A stretch of DNA of 64,000 nucleotides, taken from assembly GCF_015679185.1 (NCBI RefSeq), contig NZ_CP064939.1, forward strand, positions 4,774,001 to 4,838,000. The letters run 5' to 3'. Position 1 is the first letter of the stretch. The number at the start of each line of letters is the position of its first letter. The position numbers and the translations under genes were made by a program. The notes under the pieces are model-generated. The model searched no databases, was not told where the DNA came from, and saw only the letters and a list, made by a program, of their open reading frames with translations. Source of the stretch: Pedobacter endophyticus (lineage in GTDB: Bacteria; Bacteroidota; Bacteroidia; Sphingobacteriales; Sphingobacteriaceae). This document shows, piece by piece, positions 60,756-64,000 of this stretch.

Positions 60756-61101
60756 GCCAACGCCGTTGTTGCTCCAAATGAGCTGCTTTGCCGCAAACCG
60801 AAGCGTGTCTTTTTTGCTTCATGAATTAATTTCGTCGATTTTGGAAACGAACGTTCTGCTTTTCATGGCGTCTTTCGCCCCGCTGTTCGTTATAGCTCCG
60901 ATGCTACCTCAGTGCCGATTGATCGGTAAAGGATCGGAGGCTGCCACTGCCATCGGGTTTATAAACAAGGGTTTTGGGTATTTTTGTCGTATTATTTCAT
61001 CCTAAGAAACCGTTCCGCTCTTTCCTTTGCCCCCGTCAGTGCTCCAACTGAGCTGCTTTGCAGCAAACCGAAGCGTAGCCAGTACGTTAGCGTGTGGCAA
61101 T
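60756..61101. repeat. Gap with a 36-bp direct repeat pair
   Basis: GCTCCAAATGAGCTGCTTTG at 60771 and GCTCCAACTGAGCTGCTTTG at 61041 open two copies of a 36-bp repeat (60771-60806 and 61041-61076) that differ at two positions and lie 270 bp apart in the same direction. The bases between hold no supported gene. The second copy ends 26 bp before the SRPBCC stop codon. Confidence 0.85.
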
Positions 61102-61569
61102 CTACTTATGACCGAAAATTTGCTCAACCTTTTTGTATCTGAATTCAAAAATTTCCCTGATTTTTTTCTTTACCGTAATTGCGTTGGCAATTTTTCCGAT
61201 CGGGCCGAAGCCAATGGCATAATGAAGAATATCGTGCATTAAGATCCCGCCATCTATCTCAGTAAAATGATGCTCGTGGTGCCAAAATGCAAAAGGTCCG
61301 AAGCGTTGTTCATCTACAAAATATTCCTTTTCTTTTACATGCGTAATTTCTGTCATCCAGTTGAGCTTTATGCCCATCAATGGCGATACTTTATAGGTGA
61401 TGATCAGGCCCGGATACATTTTTGTATTCGCAATATTCGGCGAGGTTACATCAAATGCCATCGTTTCCGGCGTAATTTCGGCCAGGTTTAATGGCGATGA
61501 AAAAAAATCCCAGGCGGTTGCTAAATCAACAGGTAGTTTTTGCGTAAATTCTAATCGGTATGTTTTCAT
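61102..61569 (-). CDS. SRPBCC-family protein
   Basis: This 155-residue protein fits the START/Bet v1-like helix-grip fold of SRPBCC proteins: a start strand and helix (YRLEFTQKLPVDLATAWDFFSSPLNLAEITP), central strands and a long C-terminal helix (RYKKVEQIFGHK). These proteins bind hydrophobic ligands or act in stress; the ligand is unknown. Length is usual. No operon partner. Confidence 0.85.
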   Translation of the reverse strand: MKTYRLEFTQKLPVDLATAWDFFSSPLNLAEITPETMAFDVTSPNIANTKMYPGLIITYKVSPLMGIKLNWMTEITHVKEKEYFVDEQRFGPFAFWHHEHHFTEIDGGILMHDILHYAIGFGPIGKIANAITVKKKIREIFEFRYKKVEQIFGHK

Positions 61570-61764
61570 AATAAACCTTTGCTAAAAGAACGTACCTTTT
61601 CAGTGCGGCTTTTGTTAGCATCCTTTCTATAAACTTTATATATTATTATCTTCCTTAATTCTCAAATAACATCCGCAATTTACCAATCGGAAACCCTTTA
61701 TTCGATTTTTTTGTAAGGAATCAGACTTTTACCCGACTAATCTTAAAAACAAACCTGGTAAAAT

Positions 61765-63072
61765 ATGAAATATAACAAAAACATCACAAAATGGACTAGT
61801 ATAGCAGCGTTGTCTTTAGCGCTGGTAGCCTGTAAAAAAGATCGCGAATTTGTACAAGAAAGAACCGACAATACAACTATTAGTGTCGAGAATGTGTTAG
61901 ATTCAAGACCATTGGTGCAGTCTGGCACGTTTCAAGGAACCGGAACGCCACCAGTAACTCTCCCTGGTCAATCTACAACAATTCAATTTTATGCTGCAAA
62001 AGGGCAAGCGATAACTTTTGCTACAATGTATGGCTTATCTAACGATTTATTTTTTGCACCCGAAAATCCCGGTATAAAAGTTTATACCGCCGATGGTTTG
62101 CCAATAGAGGGCGATGTTTCGGCCCTGGTTAAATTATGGGACAATGGCACACGGGTTAATCAAAAACCTGGCACTACGGTAAACCACCCGGGAGCAGCAG
62201 AAACCAAAAACGTTACGGTGGTAGAGGGAACGGATGCTCAAGGCAACACATTTTTGCCTGCTTCTAAATTGGTAAAAGCCACATTAAAATATAACGGAAA
62301 CGCTCAGTTTTCACTTACGCTGGAAAATACGTCTGGAGGTACTTCAAACGAGACTCCCTTGAGCCCGGGCGTTTGGGCAGTATCGTACATTGATGATAAA
62401 GGTAATTTTTTAAATTCCACACCATTATTTACAAAGGATAAAGCAACGGCAAATGGATTGACGGCACTTGCAGAAAGCGGCAATAATACACCGCTAAGCG
62501 GTTATATTAAAGGTATTACAGGGATATTTACGCCAATTTCGCCAATCCTTGTAGTCGTTTACAACGGAATCGATAATCCAATTTACAAACTTGGTGAGAA
62601 TGACCGAAATGAGGGATTGAAAGCATTGGCTCAGAAAGGTGATGCGAGTAGCTTAGCTGCATATTTGAAAGGAAAGCCCGGAATTAAATCGGTCTATATT
62701 CTTGCCGCCCCAACTACAACTGCGTTGCTTCCAATGATTAATACCCAGCGTGGAGGGAATGTTTCTCAAGAACTTGCTGTTACAAAAGGAGACCGAATAG
62801 CTATTGCCACGATGTATGGCTTTTCAAACGACTGGTTTTTTGCGAGCGGTGCAGATGGAATTGATCCATATAAAAAAGGTGATGCGTCTGCCAGTATTGC
62901 GCTTTTCGATAATGGTACTGCTATAAATGAATTTCCAGGTTCGGGAAGAACCCAGTTTAAATTAGGAGGAACACCGCTTGTTGAAAGCAAGCCTATCGCT
63001 GCCGTTCCCAATCCCAATGCTTTTACCACTTTGCCTGATGTTAAGAACATAATTAAAGTGACGATTAACTAA
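61765..63072 (+). CDS. Lipoprotein with two spondin-N-like halves
   Basis: This 435-residue protein has a lipobox LVAC (cysteine 23). The sequence falls into two related halves, each with a TMYG-(L/F)SND-(L/W)FFA motif: ITFATMYGLSNDLFF at about 83-97 and IAIATMYGFSNDWFF at about 346-360. Each is preceded by strands like TIQFYAAKG and ELAVTKGD. This recalls spondin N-domain proteins. The duplication and the surface lipid anchor suggest a binding or adhesion role. The linker between halves contains LSGYIKGITGIF and LAAYLKGKPGIK, also similar to each other. Confidence 0.78.
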   Translation: MKYNKNITKWTSIAALSLALVACKKDREFVQERTDNTTISVENVLDSRPLVQSGTFQGTGTPPVTLPGQSTTIQFYAAKGQAITFATMYGLSNDLFFAPENPGIKVYTADGLPIEGDVSALVKLWDNGTRVNQKPGTTVNHPGAAETKNVTVVEGTDAQGNTFLPASKLVKATLKYNGNAQFSLTLENTSGGTSNETPLSPGVWAVSYIDDKGNFLNSTPLFTKDKATANGLTALAESGNNTPLSGYIKGITGIFTPISPILVVVYNGIDNPIYKLGENDRNEGLKALAQKGDASSLAAYLKGKPGIKSVYILAAPTTTALLPMINTQRGGNVSQELAVTKGDRIAIATMYGFSNDWFFASGADGIDPYKKGDASASIALFDNGTAINEFPGSGRTQFKLGGTPLVESKPIAAVPNPNAFTTLPDVKNIIKVTIN

Positions 63073-63300
63073 TGAATTAACTGGCGCTGATCGAACAGAT
63101 AAAAGTAAGTGGCAAAAAAGTAACTATGTTTACCATCGCTAAATAAAGGATGATAATAAATCATGCTGAGGATAACCATAGCAGTAAACAATTTCGGGAT
63201 AATGACTAATGTCGTTGTCCCGATTTGTTTTAGTGCCCTTGTTAGCAAATGCTTAAGAAAGAATGTTGGTGATTAACTTCATCGCTATCCTTCATTTCGA

Positions 63301-63774
63301 TCAATGTACCATTTTGTCGGCACAGGTAGAACTTGCAAAAGCCTCGGGTTTGGCCTTAAAAATAAAGCCCATACTTAAAATATAACCCATCGCATCGTTC
63401 AGTGCCTTGTTCGATTTAAATGACGGATTGGTATTGATATCGGCATGAACCTCTAATCCAACCTCGTAAAGATCGAGCAGATCGCAAACCGCATACGCTG
63501 TTTCAATCGATTTCTGAACTTCCATCAGCATTCGCTCTTTAATACTTACCTGCTGTGTACTTTTTTCTTGATGGATGTACATGAAACCACCGTGATGTTC
63601 GCGAAGGAGAACGATAACAGTTGCAAAATCGGTAATGCTGCCCTTAACTTGCGAATCGGTGCCAATGCATACCTTCAATTTATAACCCTTTTCACTTTCT
63701 CTGATAATTGCGTTTTCAATCTCTTCGAGGATTGGAGCGTGGATTACCTCACCACTGAATTTTTTCCATGTCAT
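63301..63774 (-). CDS. YkuK-type ribonuclease H-like protein
   Basis: This 157-residue protein matches the YkuK/DUF458 group. It starts with KKFSGEVI and holds the motif VCIGTDSQVKGSITDFATVIV (aspartate and S/T pattern of an RNase H-like core) and EVHADINTNPSFKSNKALNDAMGYILSMGF near the C-terminus. The function is not established, although the fold suggests nucleic acid handling. No neighbours are linked. Confidence 0.88.
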   Translation of the reverse strand: MTWKKFSGEVIHAPILEEIENAIIRESEKGYKLKVCIGTDSQVKGSITDFATVIVLLREHHGGFMYIHQEKSTQQVSIKERMLMEVQKSIETAYAVCDLLDLYEVGLEVHADINTNPSFKSNKALNDAMGYILSMGFIFKAKPEAFASSTCADKMVH

Positions 63775-64000
63775 ACACTTTATATTTAGGTTAATTCCAA
63801 AAGAATCCCTTTTGGAACAAAATGGTAATCAGGTTTTTATAAAAATAAGTGGTTCAAATTAAAAACCTGTTAACTGCACATTGTTTATTTGCTAACAAAT
63901 GTTTGGTTATTAACAAATTAGCTGTTAAGCTCCTGTAGGTAATGCGTATTTTTTGAAACAAATTACATAGGCTGTCGTTTTCTTTATATACAGATAAATA

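Overview
The window comes from a Bacteroidota chromosome, most likely family Sphingobacteriaceae and Pedobacter-like. The case rests on Bacteroidetes-type -7 boxes (TAnnTTTG) in front of many genes, type IX secretion parts (a PorT-like protein joined to menG, and a cargo protein with a C-terminal sorting domain), and the block CBS protein, nadK, DUF6089 barrel, uppS, bamA, two ompH/skp genes, murI. Alternative starts and A-rich leaders instead of strong Shine-Dalgarno sites also fit. No rRNA, tRNA, CRISPR array, phage or transposase gene was seen. The genus is an inference.

Layout. 1-5029 is the right edge of a very AT-rich peptide-export locus: a C39-like/VKOR/thioredoxin fusion cut by the window edge, a C39-peptidase ABC exporter and its HlyD-type adaptor. 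The exported peptides presumably lie upstream of the window. 5117-6883 is a stress-type unit of ECF sigma factor, anti-sigma-like membrane protein with a tripled motif, and a Spy/CpxP-like periplasmic protein. 7112-13082 holds a transketolase split into two genes, a Bcp peroxiredoxin, an M23 peptidase with an FAH-fold enzyme, and a T9SS cargo protein. 13259-22548 is mostly transport (Kup plus a 50-residue membrane protein, an APC permease, a Bcr-type exporter), an M3 oligopeptidase and a UbiA-type prenyltransferase.

22709-36543 is the housekeeping core: engB, menG-porT, an SDR, YqeY, an alpha/beta hydrolase, then the CBS to ompH envelope block and murI. 36768-46581 carries a long PurF-like protein, a LysE exporter, a FucP-type sugar transporter, dCMP deaminase, an orphan antitoxin, guaA, a binding-protein-like lipoprotein and an RsmB-type methyltransferase. 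47033-63774 holds MarC, an OprO/P-like porin, two APC permeases, a toxin-first PIN pair, a membrane pyrophosphatase, a YhcC-type radical SAM protein, amtB with an outer-membrane barrel, a DUF4468 protein, an SRPBCC protein, a lipoprotein with two spondin-like halves, and YkuK.

The least explained content is between the genes. It includes tandem arrays with a strict 7- or 8-bp period but unrelated unit sequences, a hairpin family built on AGTCATCGGATGAATA (four tandem copies beside the pyrophosphatase gene and single copies elsewhere), an 18-bp palindrome built on CCGATAGCTATCGG at five places, and a composite element bounded by GTCGAAG/CTTCGAC. At least six genes have a -7 box ending 3-9 nt before the start codon, which predicts leaderless or nearly leaderless mRNAs.
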